Shown here: positions 33,949 to 45,342 of the stretch, one piece after another
Layout: every line of letters starts with the position of its first letter
Position numbering within the stretch: position 1 is the stretch's first letter
Program-made: the position numbers and the translations under genes
The notes under the pieces: model-generated
The model's database searches: none
What the model saw: the letters and a program-made list of their open reading frames with translations, nothing else
What the model was told of the DNA's origin: nothing
Origin: Salvelinus alpinus
Taxonomy: Eukaryota > Chordata > Actinopteri > Salmoniformes > Salmonidae
Direction of reading: 5' to 3'
Length of the DNA stretch: 64,000 nt
Assembly: GCF_045679555.1 (NCBI RefSeq)
Contig: NC_092091.1
Span: 12,053,918 to 12,117,917, forward strand

Positions 33949-34100
33949 CTCAGGCTCAAAACAATTCACTTCACTGGGAGGTTCACTGGGAGGCTGCCAG
34001 TTGTATAGATCTCTCCAGTTACTCCTGGGTGGGTGCTTTATCTAAGGCTGTAGTTACCTATTTGTCTGAGTGTACACAGTCAACATGAGAGGCTTTATAG
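33949..34100 (-). promoter_or_regulatory. adm non-coding exon 1 and TATA promoter
   Basis: An acceptor 12 bases before the adm ATG (exon 2 starts at 33493) shows that a 5' UTR exon lies upstream. A donor on the minus strand, CCTGAG|GTAAGTGAAA, ends such an exon at 33949. A minus-strand TATA box, TATAAAG (34099-34093), preceded by CACCC boxes (about 34101-34112), would place transcription start near 34065-34070. Confidence 0.7.
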
Positions 34101-34254
34101 GGGTGGGTGGGAGGGACTTATACCTTATTTGACAGTCAAGGTGGGAGGGGCTTGTCTATGTGACAACTTTTATTGTACCCATCCTATCCAACAGACTGTG
34201 CATGGTGAACCATGGCAGGCTCATGAAGCCCATGTGATGTAACAAAGCTATTAC

Positions 34255-34395
34255 AGAACAGAAAGAAACACAACATGCAACAACATTCAACGATTCTACT
34301 GAGTTACAGTTCATTTAAGGAAATCAGTCAATTGAAATAAATTCATTAGGCCCTAATCTATGGATTTCACATGACAACCATCTGTTATTTGTTGA
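34255..34395 (-). mobile_element. Tc1-like end fragment, inverted
   Basis: This segment (ATAAATTCATTAGGCCCTAA and flanks) is the reverse complement of the right end of the element at 34400-36905 (about 36780-36895). It is a second, oppositely oriented end of the same family placed next to the left end. Confidence 0.7.
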
Positions 34396-34609
34396 ATTCT
34401 TTGGTGAACAAAAATATAAAAACGCAACATGTGAAGTGTTGGTCCCATGCTTCATGAGCTGAAATAACAGATCCCAGAAATGTTCCATACGCACAAAAAT
34501 ATTATTTCTCTCAAATTTTGTGCACAAATTTCTTTACATTCCTGATTTTGAGCTTTTCTCCTTTGCCAAGATAATCCATTCACCTGACAGGAGTGGCATA
34601 TCAAGAAGC

Positions 34610-35080
34610 AGAGTTACAGGCTTTGGTTTTTCCATTTATATTTTGAGGTTGGACTTTGGCACGTGTAGCTCATTAGCACGTAGGGTGTCACCTCGTTAGT
34701 CAGTATGTGTTACACCTGTGCTGGTTGCCGTCTCGTAAGAGGGAAGGTTTTTCAGCTGTGCTGGCCCAGGTGCTATTTAGGAATGGCTGGCCCAGTGATC
34801 CAGATGTCTTGAGAGATGGGGTGTCAACGCCTTTAGTTGGCGTGCCCTATTTGATTTCTAGAGAAACATTTATTTGTCAGATTTGGTTTTCTTCCTGTCT
34901 TTAAGTTTGGTGTGGGTTTTTCTTTAGTTTGCCTCTTCTTTGGCAAATGTATTGGGTGCTCATGATGAGTGTCTTTTAGGTTCCAGTTGTAGTTGCTAGT
35001 CAACTAAAACCCCACCTGTTTATTTTGGTTGTTGTCAGTGACTCTTCGTTAGTTCCCCATTCTTGCTTGGGAACGTAACA
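34610..35080. mobile_element. Unclassified about 470-bp insertion in Tc1
   Basis: Tc1 sequence breaks after TATCAAGAAGC and resumes at CATGATCATTACACAGG. The insert's right end GGGAACGTAACA read in reverse starts TGTTACGTTCCC, an LTR-like opening, so a solitary LTR remnant is possible. The other end does not match well, and the family is uncertain. Confidence 0.5.
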
Positions 35081-35568
35081 ATGGCATGATCATTACACAG
35101 GTGCACCTTGCGCTGGGGAAAACTAAAGGTCACTCTAAAATGGGCAGTTTTGTCACACAACACAATGCCACAGATGTCTGAAGTTTTGAGGGAGCATGCA
35201 ATTGGTATGCTAACTCCAGGAACGTCAACCAGAGCTGTTGCCAGAGAAGTGAATGTACATTTTTCTACCATACGCCACCTCCAACGTAATTTTAGAGAAT
35301 TTGGAAGTATGCCCAACCGGCCTCACAACCGCAGACCACGTGTATGGCGTCGTGTGGGTAAGCGGTTTGCTGATGTCAAAGTTGTGAACAGAGTGCTCCA
35401 TACTGGCTGTGGGGTTATGGTATGGGCAGTCATAAGCTACAGACAACGAACACAATCGCATTTTATCAATGACAATTTGAATGCATAAAATTACCGTGAC
35501 GTGCTCCTGAGGCCTATTGTGAGGCCCATTTTGTTAAAGGTACAGCTTATGTGAACAATAGATGCATA

Positions 35569-36765
35569 CAGTTGAAGTCAGAAGTTTAAATACACTTAGG
35601 GTGGAGTCATTAAAACTCATTTTTCAACCACTCCACAAATTTCTTGTTAACAAACTATAGTTTTGGCAAGTCGGTTGGGACATCTACTTTGTGCATGACA
35701 CAAGTAATTTTTCCAACAATTGTTTACAGACAGATTATTTCACTTATAACTCACTGTATTACCATTCGAGTGGGTCAGAAATGTACATACACTAAGTTGA
35801 CTGTGCCTTTAAACAGCTTGTAAAATTCCATAAAATGATGTCATGGCTTTAGAAGCTTCTGATAGGCTAATTGACATAATTTGAGCCAATTGGAGGTGTA
35901 AAAAAAGCCAGAATATGGTTTGCAACTGCACATGGGGACAAAGATTGTACTTTTTGGAGAAATGTCCTCTGGTCTGATGAAACAAAAATAGAACTGTTTG
36001 GCCATAATGACCATCGTTATGTTTGGAGGAAAAAACGCTTGCAAGCCGAAGAACACCATCCCAACCATGAAGCATGGGGGTGGCAGCATCATGTTGTGGG
36101 GGTGCTTTGCTGCAGGAGGGACTGGTGCACTTCACAAAATAGATGGCATCACGAGGAAGGAAAATGATGTGGATATATTGAAGCAACATCTCAAGACATC
36201 AGTCAGGAAGTTAAAGCTTGGTCGCAAATGGGTCATTCAAATGGACAATGACCCCAAGCATTCTTCCAAAGTTGTGGCAAAATGGCTTAAGGACAATAAA
36301 GTCAAGGTATTGGAGTGGCCATCACAAAGCCCTGACCTCAATCCTATAGAAAATTTGTCAGCAGAACTGAAAAAGCGTGTTTGAGCAAGGAGGCCTGCAA
36401 ACCTGACTCAGTTACACCAGCTCTGTCAGGAGGAATTGGCCAAAATTCACCCAACTTATTGTGGGAAGCGTGCGGAAGGCTACCCGAAATGTTTGACCCA
36501 AGTTAAACAATTTAAAGGCACTGCTACCAAATACTAATTGAGTGTATGTAAACTTCTGGCCCACTGGGAATGTGATGAAAGAAATACAAGCTGAAATAAA
36601 TCATTCTCTCTACTATTATTCCGACATTTCACATTCTTAAAATAAAGTGGTGATCCTAACTGACCTAAGACAGGGAATTTTTACTAGGTTAAATGTCAGG
36701 AATAATGAAAAACTGAGTTTAAATGTATTTGGCCAAGGTGTATGTAAACTTCCGACTTCAAATAT
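35569..36765 (+). mobile_element. Tc1-like transposon nested in another Tc1
   Basis: Left end CAGTTGAAGTCAGAAGTTTA follows TA at 35567-35568; the right end is CTTCCGACTTCAAATATA, decayed. The N-terminal half of the transposase is deleted after about 35890. The catalytic core remains: VLWSDETKIELFGHN (first Asp, about 35970), GGSIMLWGCFAAGG, VIQMDNDPKHSSK (second Asp) and QSPDLNPIEN (Glu) in the frame ending 36384. Frameshifts and the deletion make it non-functional. Confidence 0.9.
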
Positions 36766-36944
36766 ATGTGTATTTCCAGTCATGTGAAATCCATAGATTA
36801 GGACCTAATGAATTTATTTCAATTTACTCATTTCTTCATATGACATGTAACTCATAAATCAATGAAATTGTTGTGTGTTGCATTCATCTTTTTGTTCATT
36901 ATAATGTTTACATTCTGTCATAAGGAGCACATGTTCAACTTCAT

Positions 36945-37735
36945 AAAAAACACGAATGTCAAATGGTCCCGTACAGTCAAAATCATGTTTTTAATCAAAT
37001 TAGATGATATTTGGAGTAAACCAGATCAAAGTAGGATGACCAAAAAATCACTGTTGCTGCTACATTGATGAAGTTTGATCATAAAGTGAGTGGTCCCCTC
37101 TCCCATGTCAAACACGTGGATTCAGGGAGGATTATTAATACAGCAATGGTAACATCTTATGTGTGCAGCAGGGAGTGGCAATTGAATGCAAGCTTAACAT
37201 TTCAATTGTTGAAACATTTCTAGCCCGTCTATCTATGGGTAACAGGGTTGACATGATATGCTCAACCCTCTCAATTTTCCACCACAGAACACAGAAAATG
37301 ACCAAAAACGGTAGAACCAGCTCAACCACAATTTAACTATTAGATATTCAATGTTTCTTTTGAAATAAATATTTAAGAAGTAATAGTTTCAACATATTAA
37401 AACGAGAGTTCTGTTTATGTAACAGGGTTGACCTTAAAATCTTCAGAAATGACTTTGTCAAAGCTACAAAATAACTAGGACTTTACAATTAGGGTGAAAA
37501 CAAAGTATTTTGGGGGGTTAAGTTGGTTAACAGAGGGACATGTCAAAATGCTGAATTTTGGCACTTTAGTAAGTCTATATTCATATTGAAAATCTGATTT
37601 ATTGACTTCTCTATGTGGTCTATAGTAAAGGGCACTTAATTTAATATAGCAGGCTTTTAAATTGACATATTGGTGCACAATTTCTCTTAAAATATCAAAG
37701 GGATGCAAAAAGCACTAATTTTGTGGAACGCCCCA
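36945..37735. repeat. Unclassified dispersed repeat DNA
   Basis: The first 200 bases share sequence with 24463-24665 (TTTGATCATAAAGT and CTCTCCCAT). Later parts repeat the phrase AACAGGGTTGAC at about 37240 and 37423. No frames or termini recognised. No host gene seen. Confidence 0.5.
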
Positions 37736-38395
37736 TATACAGTATGAGAGTGACATTCATATTGACACCCAAATAAGTAACACTTTTGTTACAGGCCACT
37801 CATTGTCGTCAGTTTTCACACAAAAAAAAAATCATTGTACTGTTTCTGCCTTGTAACTGGTAACTTCTGTGTTACATGTGACAGAGCTCTGACTAGAAGT
37901 TCATTGCCACTGAGTCAGGAAATGGTTATGAGCCGGAGGGATAATGGTTTAGTCTGACCCCAACTATTTTACCCACCTAGACATTCTCGCAGTATTCAAG
38001 GAATGTTAATTCTAGCTATTTCCAATACCAGTTTTTAGAACCAGATGTCAATGATAGGCCTATTTTAGGATTCAGCACAAACTTAAACTCATTACTGCTC
38101 ATTAAAAGTAATTGTAAGGCAGGGATTTAATCCGATCGTGTTTTGTCTGCAATAGATTTTTTAAGGCAATGTTCACGAATTCGCAGAGACCACATAAACA
38201 ATAAACGCTGCATATTTCGGAAATAACCTTTCAATGGTTCATTATCCAAATCCAGTGGGATTAAATCCGGGCTAAACCATAAATCGTTTGGGATACCCAA
38301 CTGATGATTGGCTTTCGGTTGCCGAAGCATGCTGTTATGGTCTCATTTTTTATTCATTGCAATTAAAAACATTGGTTTTGATTGCCAATCTGTGC
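37736..38395. other. Intergenic, no gene recognised
   Basis: No open frame with similarity and no named repeat. Sequence is moderately A/T-rich. Confidence 0.4.
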
Positions 38396-38397
38396 TC

Positions 38398-38492
38398 ATG
38401 CATAGAACACTCATGAGTAGAAAACTCATGCGTAGAACACTCATACACAGAACACTCATGCACAGAACACTCATGCACAGAACACTCATGCA
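38398..38492. repeat. Short tandem array, 15-bp unit, about 6 copies
   Basis: Variants of CATGCACAGAACACT. It directly precedes the palindromic LINE junction at 38498. Confidence 0.9.
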
Positions 38493-38497
38493 TATTC

Positions 38498-38775
38498 CCT
38501 CCGCAAGGCAATCAAACAAGCTAAGTGCCAGTATAGAGACAAAGTAGAGTCGCAATTCAACAGCTCAGACACAAGGGGTATGTGGCAGGGTCTACAGTCA
38601 ATCACAGATCACAAAAAGAAAACCAGCCTTGTTTGATTGCCTTGCGGAGGGCTGGTTTTCTTTTTGTAATCCGTGATTGACTGTAGACCCTGCCACATAC
38701 CTCTTGTGTCTGAGCTGTTGAATTGCGACTCTACTTTGTCTCTATACTGGCACTTAGCTTGTTTGATTGCGAATG
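38498..38775. repeat. Palindromic junction of the inverted LINE
   Basis: About 130 bases of LINE coding sequence (38498-38629, CCCTCCGCAAGGCAATCAAA onward) are followed immediately by their reverse complement in two blocks (38628-38651 and 38652-38760). The pair would form a long hairpin. Only a few mismatches separate the arms. Confidence 0.9.
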
Positions 38776-41583
38776 CTGCCATCAATCCACGGTTTCTGGT
38801 TTGGGAATGTTTTAATTGTTGCTGTGGGTATTAAGTTGCCGATGCACTTTCTAATGAACTCGCTCACAGAATCAGCGTATTCGGCAATGTTGTTGTTGGA
38901 CGCAATGCGGAACATATCCCAATCCACGTGATCGAAGCAGTCTTGAAGCGTGGAATCAGATTGGTCAGACCAGCGTTGAACAGACCTGAGCGCTGGAGCT
39001 TCTTGTTTTAGTTTCTGTTTGTAGGCTGGAAGCAACAAAATGGAGTCGTGGTCAGCTTTTCCGAAAGGAGGGCGGGGGAGGGCCTTATATGCGCCGCGGA
39101 AGTTAGAATAACAATGATCCAGGGTTTTACCAGCCCTGGTAGCACAATCGATATGCTGATAGAATTTAGGGAGTTTTGTTTTCAGATTAGCCTTGTTAAA
39201 ATCCCCAGCTACGATGAATGCAGCCTCAGGGTGTGTGGTTTCCAGTTTACATAGAGTCAGATAAAGTTCGTTCAGGGCCATCGATGTGTCTGCTTGGGGG
39301 GGAATATATACGGCTGTGATTATAATCGAAGAGAATTCCCTTGGTAGATAATGTGGTCGACATTTGATTGTGAGGAATTCTAAGTCAGGTGAACAGAATG
39401 ACTTGAGTTCCTGTATGTTGTTATGATCACACCACGTCTCGTTGATCATAAGGCATACCCCCCCGCCCCTCTTCTTACCAGAAAGATGTTTGTTTCTATC
39501 GGCGCGATGCGTGAAGAAACCAGCTGGATGCACCGACTCTGTTAGCGTCTCTCGAGTGAGCCATGTTTCCGTGAAGCAAAGAACGTTACAGTCTCTGTTG
39601 TCTCTCTGGAATGCTACCCTTGCTCGGATTTCATCAACCTTGTTGTCAAGAGACTGGACATTGGCGAGTAGTATGCTAGGGAGTGGAGCGCGATGTGCCC
39701 TTCTCCGAAGCCTGACCAGAAGACCGCTTCGTTTGCCCCTTTTTTCGGCGTCGTTGTTTAGGGTCGCCGGCTGGGATCAGATCCATTGTACTGGGTGGAA
39801 GGCAAAACGCAGGATCCGCTTCGGGAGAGTCATATTCCTGGTCGTAATGATAGTGAGTAGACGTTGCTCTTATATTCAGTAGTTCCTCCCGACTGTATGT
39901 AATGAAACCTAAGATTACCTGGGGTACCAATGTAAGAAATAACACGTAAAAAAACTAAATACTGCATAGTTTCCTAGGAACGCGAAGTGAGGCGGCCATC
40001 TCTGGTGCCGTCGCGGACCAGGATGTCTTGCTCCCAGACAGACTAAATCACTTTTTTGCTCGCTTTGAGGACAATACAGTGCCACTGACACGGCCCGCTA
40101 CCAAAACCTGCGGGCTCTCCTTCACTGCAGCCGAGGTGAGTAAAACATTCAAACGTGTTAACCCTCGCAAGGCCGCAGGCCCAGACGGCATTCCCAGGCG
40201 TGTCCTCAGAGCATGCGCAGACCAGCTGGCTGGTGTGTTTACGGACATATTCAATCAATCCTTATCCCAGTCTGCTGTTCCCACATGCTTCAAGAGGGCC
40301 ACCATTGTTCCTGTTCCCAAGAAAGCTAAGGTAACTGAGCTAAACGACTTCCGTCATCATGAAGTGCTTTGGGAGACTAGTAAAGGACCATATCACCTCC
40401 ACCCTACCTGACACCCTAGACCCACTCCAATTTGCTTACCGACCCAATAGGTCCACAGACGACGCAATCGCAACCACACTGCACACTGCCCTAACCCATC
40501 TGGACAAGAGGAATACCTATGTGAGAATGCTGTTCATCGACTACAGCTCAGCATTTAACATCATAGTACCCTCCAAACTCGTCATCAAGCTCGAGACCCT
40601 GGGTCTTGACCCTGCCCTGTGCAACTGGGTACTCGACTTCCTGACGGGCCGCCCCCAGGTGGTGAGGGTAGGTAACAACATCTCCACCCCACTGATCCTC
40701 AACACTGGGGCCCCACAAGGGTGCGTTCTGAGCCCTCTCCGGTGCTCCCTGTTCACCCACGACTGCGTGGCCATGCACGCCTCCAACTCAATCATCAAGT
40801 TTGCGGACGACACTACAGTGGTAGGCTTGATTACCAACAACGACGAGACGGCCTACAGGGAGGAGGTGAGGACCCTCGGAGTGTGGTGTCAGGAAAATAA
40901 CCTCACACTCAACGTCAACAAAACAAAGGAGATGATTGTGGACTTCAGGAAACAGGGAGCACCCCCCTATCCACATCGACGGGACAGTAGTGGAGAGGGT
41001 AGTTAGTTTTAAGTTCCTCGGTGTACACATCACGGACAAACTGAATTGGTCCACCCACACAGACAGCGTTGTGAAGAAGGCGCAGCAGCGCCTCTTCAAC
41101 CTCAGGACGCTGAAGAAATTTGGCTTGTCACTAAAAGCACTCACAAACTTCTACAGATGCACAATCGAGAGCATCCTGTCGGGCTGTATCACCGCCTGCT
41201 ATGGCAACTGCTCCGCCCACAACCGTAAGGCTCTCCAGAGGGTAGTGAGGTCTGCACAACGCATCACCGGGGGCAAACTACCTGCCCTCCAGGACACCTA
41301 CACCACCCGATGTCACAGGAAGGTCATAAAGATCATCAAGGACAACAACCACCCGAGCCACTGCCTGTTCACCCCGCTATCATCCAGAAGGCGAGGTCAG
41401 TACAGGTGCATCAAAGCAGGGACCGAGAGACTGAAAAACAGCTTCTATCTCAAGGCCATCAGACAGTTAAACAGCCACCACTAACATTTAGTGGCCGCTG
41501 CCAACATACTGACTCAACTCCAGCCACTTTAATAATGGGAATTGATGGTATTTTATGTAAAAATGTATCACTAGCCACTTTAA

Positions 41584-43400
41584 CCTTTTGTCAATAGGGG
41601 GAGCTGTTAGCATTATTTTTTTTTTTACATTTCCAAATTAAACTGCCTCGTACTCAATTCTTGATCGTACAATATGCATATTATTGTTATTATTGGATAG
41701 AAAACAGTCTATAGTTTCTATAGGAGTTGAAATTTTGTCTCTGAGTGGTACAGAACAATTTCTACAGCACTTTTCATGACAGGGTTCAGATTTCAGAAAT
41801 TTTTACCTCTGATCTGGGGTCTGTTTTTAAGGCGACAGTGAATGCTATGAAGAAACCGACACTGCCTACGTCTTCCTCTGGGTGTCTGTACGTCATCACG
41901 TTTTCAATGGAATCGATGGGACGTTCACAGCCATTATAAAAGACGAAAATGTACAGAGACCACCCTTTCTCAACGTGCGCCTGAAGCGTAAAGGACATCG
42001 GACCTGCCTCGTTCCAAATCGTTTTCTAACCAGCAGTATTTCTCCGGTCATGTTTTCAGTCGTTATAGTTGTTAAAAACATCATAATGTAGTGAATTTTA
42101 ACCGTTTTATATCAATTTATATCCGTTTAGTGCGATTTTGAGGAATTTCTTTGTCGTGCACTCTGAAAGTTTGGACACGCTTTAGGGTGTCGGTCGTTGG
42201 TGATGGACATTTCGAAGGACAGAGGACATCTATCGACCAAAAGACGTTTATAACATAGAAAGGATACATTGCCCAAGAATATGATGGAAGATCAGCTCAA
42301 AGTAAGCAATATTTAATATGATAAACCGTGTTTCTGTCGAAATATTTTAAACGCATATATCGCCATTTTGTTTGGTATAGCTTCACTTGGCCAACCCTGT
42401 ATTGAAAAGTAAGGATAATTTTAAAAATGTAAATCAGCGGTTGCATTAAGAACTAATTTGTCTTTCGATTCCTGTCAACCCTGTATTTTTTAGTCAAGTA
42501 TATGATTAGCTTTTAATTAAACTAGATCACTCTGATAGATGACGTCAGACATATTGAGGCTTGATTTCCTAGTATTTTCATTGTGTAACCACGGTTTTGT
42601 ATGGCTAAATATGCACCTTTTCGAACAAACTGTATATGTATGTTGTAAAATGATGTTACAGGAGTGTCATCGGAAGAATTCTGAGAAGGTTAGTGAAAAA
42701 ATTAATATCTTTTGGCGGTGGTTACGTTATAGCGCTCTTTGGCTGGAATCGATGCTCTGGTAACGTTGGAACATGTAGTATGCTAACTTATCGATTTATT
42801 GTGTTTTCGCTGAAAAACGCTTAGAAAATCTGAAATATGGTCTGAAATCACAAGAACTGGGTCTTTCCATTGCTATGCTTTGTCTATTTTTATGAAATGT
42901 TTTATGATGAGTAAATTGGTCATACACGTTGCTCTATCTAGTAATTCTAGTGGATTTGTGATGGTCGGTGCAATTGTAAACTGTGATTTCTACCTGAAAT
43001 ATGCACTTTTTTCTAACAAAAACTATCCTATACCATGAATATGTTATCAGACTGTCATCTGATGGTTTTTTTTATAGGTTATTGGCTATCAATATCTTAG
43101 TTGAGCCGAATTGGTGATAGCACCTGAAGGAGTAAGAAACTGATGGAGTTAGAATAGTGGTGTATTTTGCTAACGTGTTTAGCTAATAGATTTACATATT
43201 TTGTCTTCCCTGTAAAACATTTTAAAAATCTGAAATGGTGGCTTTATTCACAAGATCTGTATCTTTCATCTGGTGTCTTGGACTTGTGATTTAATGATAT
43301 TTAGATGCTACTATCTACTTCTGAAGCTATGCTATCTATGCTAATCAGTGTGTGGGGGGTGGGGGGTGCTCCCGGATCCGGGTTTCTGAGGCAGTAAAAG
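41584..43400 (+). mobile_element. TTAA-flanked (piggyBac-like) non-autonomous element, 1817 bp
   Basis: Flanked by TTAA at 41580-41583 and 43401-43404. The LINE 3' UTR closes precisely across it (CCACTTTAA joins ACAATGCCAC). Ends are CCTTTTGTCAATAGGGGG and GGCAGTAAAAG. No transposase frame is recognisable. A second copy in the opposite orientation, 1819 bp, lies at 54705-56523. Both carry a GGATCCGG-containing end segment. Confidence 0.88.
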
Positions 43401-43839
43401 TTAAACAATGCCACTTAATATAATGTTTACATACCCTACATTACTCATCTCATATGTATATGTATATACTGTACTCTATATCATCTACTGCATCTTGCCA
43501 TCTTTATGTAATACATGTATCACTAGCCACTTTAAACTTTGCCACTTTATGTTTATATACCCTACATTACTCATCTCAGATGTATATACTCTACTCTATA
43601 CCATCTACTGCATCTTGCCTATGCCGTTCTGTACCATCACTCATTCATATATCTTTATGTACATATTCTTTATCCCTTTACACTTGTGTGTATAAGGTAG
43701 TAGTTGTGGAATTGTTAGGTTGGATTACTCGTTGGTTATTACTGCATTGTCGGAACTAGAAGCACAAGCATTTCGCTACACTCGCATTAACATCTGCTAA
43801 CCATGTGTATGTGACAAATAAAATTTGATTTGATTTAGA

Positions 43840-44576
43840 ACATTTGAATCATTTTGTGGTCCATCCCATTCTTCCGAAGCAACCTCAGGTCTTAACAACC
43901 TGCCACATAGTTCATCTAATTAGTCAAGGACTAAATAGTCCAGAAGTTAGTAATCTGAAGTCAAGCAATGTCTCAGAAATACATTTATTTATTTATATAT
44001 ATATATACATTTTTATTAGAAATGGCCCTAGTCTTGACGTAATTTAAGATGTATTATGATTCAGAGTTAGTCAGACTTTTTCAGACAACATTCACTGCAA
44101 CATGTTCAGAATTTAAAATAGGCAGTTCATTTTCTGTTGTTATGACAACGACACGTTAAGTGCTCTATTATGTACTGTGGATGTATTTTAAACAGGTGAT
44201 AAGAAGCGGTGAACGTGCCAAATGACATGCATGGTCAGTCTGCACACTTTCCACAAAATAAAAGTGATTTGAAACCAAATTGCATGCACTTCATTTCTAC
44301 AATGTGGAGATGAAAGACATTTAGAAAGAAATGCTATTGCTTATTTCAATAGGTTGTATTGTGCATAACAAATTCTATTTACTTAATCAATCAATCACTC
44401 AAACAATCAAATGTATTTATAAAGACCTTTGTACATAAGCAGTTGTCACAAAGTGCTCCACACTCACAGAATTATTCTGTTGAACAAGGCAGTGTAAATG
44501 TAAGGCAAGTCAATGTGTTCACTAGTAAGTTGGCCAAAGTTGTTGAAAATATTTTTGTTACATTTTGGTGGGCATA
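43840..44576. other. Intergenic, no gene recognised
   Basis: No supported gene. A short TA-rich run lies at 43995-44010, and about 44385-44460 resembles the dispersed repeat found at 4641-4756 in its GTGCT-containing part; similarity is weak. Confidence 0.35.
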
Positions 44577-45342
44577 CAGTACCAGTCAAAAGTTTGGACA
44601 CACCTACTCATTAAAAGGCTTTTCTTTATTTTAACGATTTTCTACATTATAGAACAAGAGTGAAGACATCAAAACTATGAAATAACACATATGGAATCAT
44701 GTAATAACCAAAAAAGTGTTAAACAAATCAAAATATATTTAATAGTAGCCACCCTTTGACTTGATGACAGCTTTGCACACTCTTGGCATTCTCTCAACCA
44801 GCTTCATAAGGTTGCATTGAAATGCATTCCAATTAACAGGTGGGCCTTGTTAAAACTAAATTTGTGGAATTTCTTTCCTTCATAATGCGTTTGAGCCAAT
44901 CAGTTGTGTTGTGACAAGGTAGGGGTGGTATACAGAAGAGAGCCCTATTTGGTAAAAGACCGTCCATATTATGGCAAGAACAGCTCAAATAAGCAAAGAG
45001 AAACGACAGTCCATCATTACTTTACATGAAGGTCAGTCAATCAGGAAAATTTCAAGAACTTTGAAAGTTTCTTCAAGTGCAGTCGCAAAAACCAAGCGCT
45101 ATAATGAAACTGGCTCTCATGAGGACCGCCATAGGAAAGGAAGACCCAGAGTTACCTCTGCTGCAGAGGATAAGTTTATTAGCGTTACCAGCCTCAGAAA
45201 TTGCAGCCCAAATAAATGCTTCACAAAGGTTTAGTAACAGAGACATCTCAACTCTCAACATCAACTGTTCAGAGGAGGCTGCGTGAATCAGGTCTTCATG
45301 GTCGATTCTCTGCAAAGAAACCACTACTAAATGACACCAGAG
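44577..45342 (+). mobile_element. Tc1-like transposon, 3' truncated at the satellite array
   Basis: The left end CAGTACCAGTCAAAAGTTTG follows TA. The frame from 44971 encodes MARTAQISKEKRQSIITLHE, KISRTLKVSSSAVAKT and GRPRVTSAAEDKFI (two DNA-binding helix-turn-helix domains), then shifts frame (VQRRLRESGLHGRFSAKKPL). It is cut at about 45342 where the macrosatellite begins. No catalytic domain and no right end are present. Confidence 0.88.

Larger units (their letters stand above)
34400..36905 (+). mobile_element. Tc1-like transposon with two nested insertions
   Basis: The left end has GAACAAAAATATAAAAACGC and the right end the matching inverted TTTTTGTTCATTATAA. Transposase relics at 35170-35490 include [20 protein letters not shown] (helix-turn-helix) and [17 protein letters not shown], then [14 protein letters not shown] after a deletion. 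It is split by an unclassified insert (34610-35080) and by another Tc1-like element (35569-36765). Confidence 0.82.
38498..43838 (+). mobile_element. L2-like LINE with inverted 5' half and interrupted 3' UTR
   Basis: The 5' part lies on the minus strand (about 39960 to 38628). It encodes the ORF start region and an apurinic-type endonuclease (FTETWLT-like start near 39560, VAGDFNKANLKTKL, LDHCYSNFRG, KADHDSILL). The 3' part lies on the plus strand from about 39966. Its reverse transcriptase has [44 protein letters not shown] and the catalytic [11 protein letters not shown], with the C terminus ending near 41484. The 3' UTR resumes after a MITE (41584-43400) and ends ATAAAATTTGATTTGATTT near 43838. 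Two frameshifts break the reverse transcriptase (about 40350 and 40970). The opposite orientation of the two halves is the signature of twin priming during insertion. L2 clade (Maui-like) is likely but not proven. Confidence 0.88.

Noticed and set aside
38308-38547. Repetitive small protein (MHRTL repeats)
   Set aside because: It is the translation of a 15-bp tandem array running into LINE sequence, with no support as a gene.
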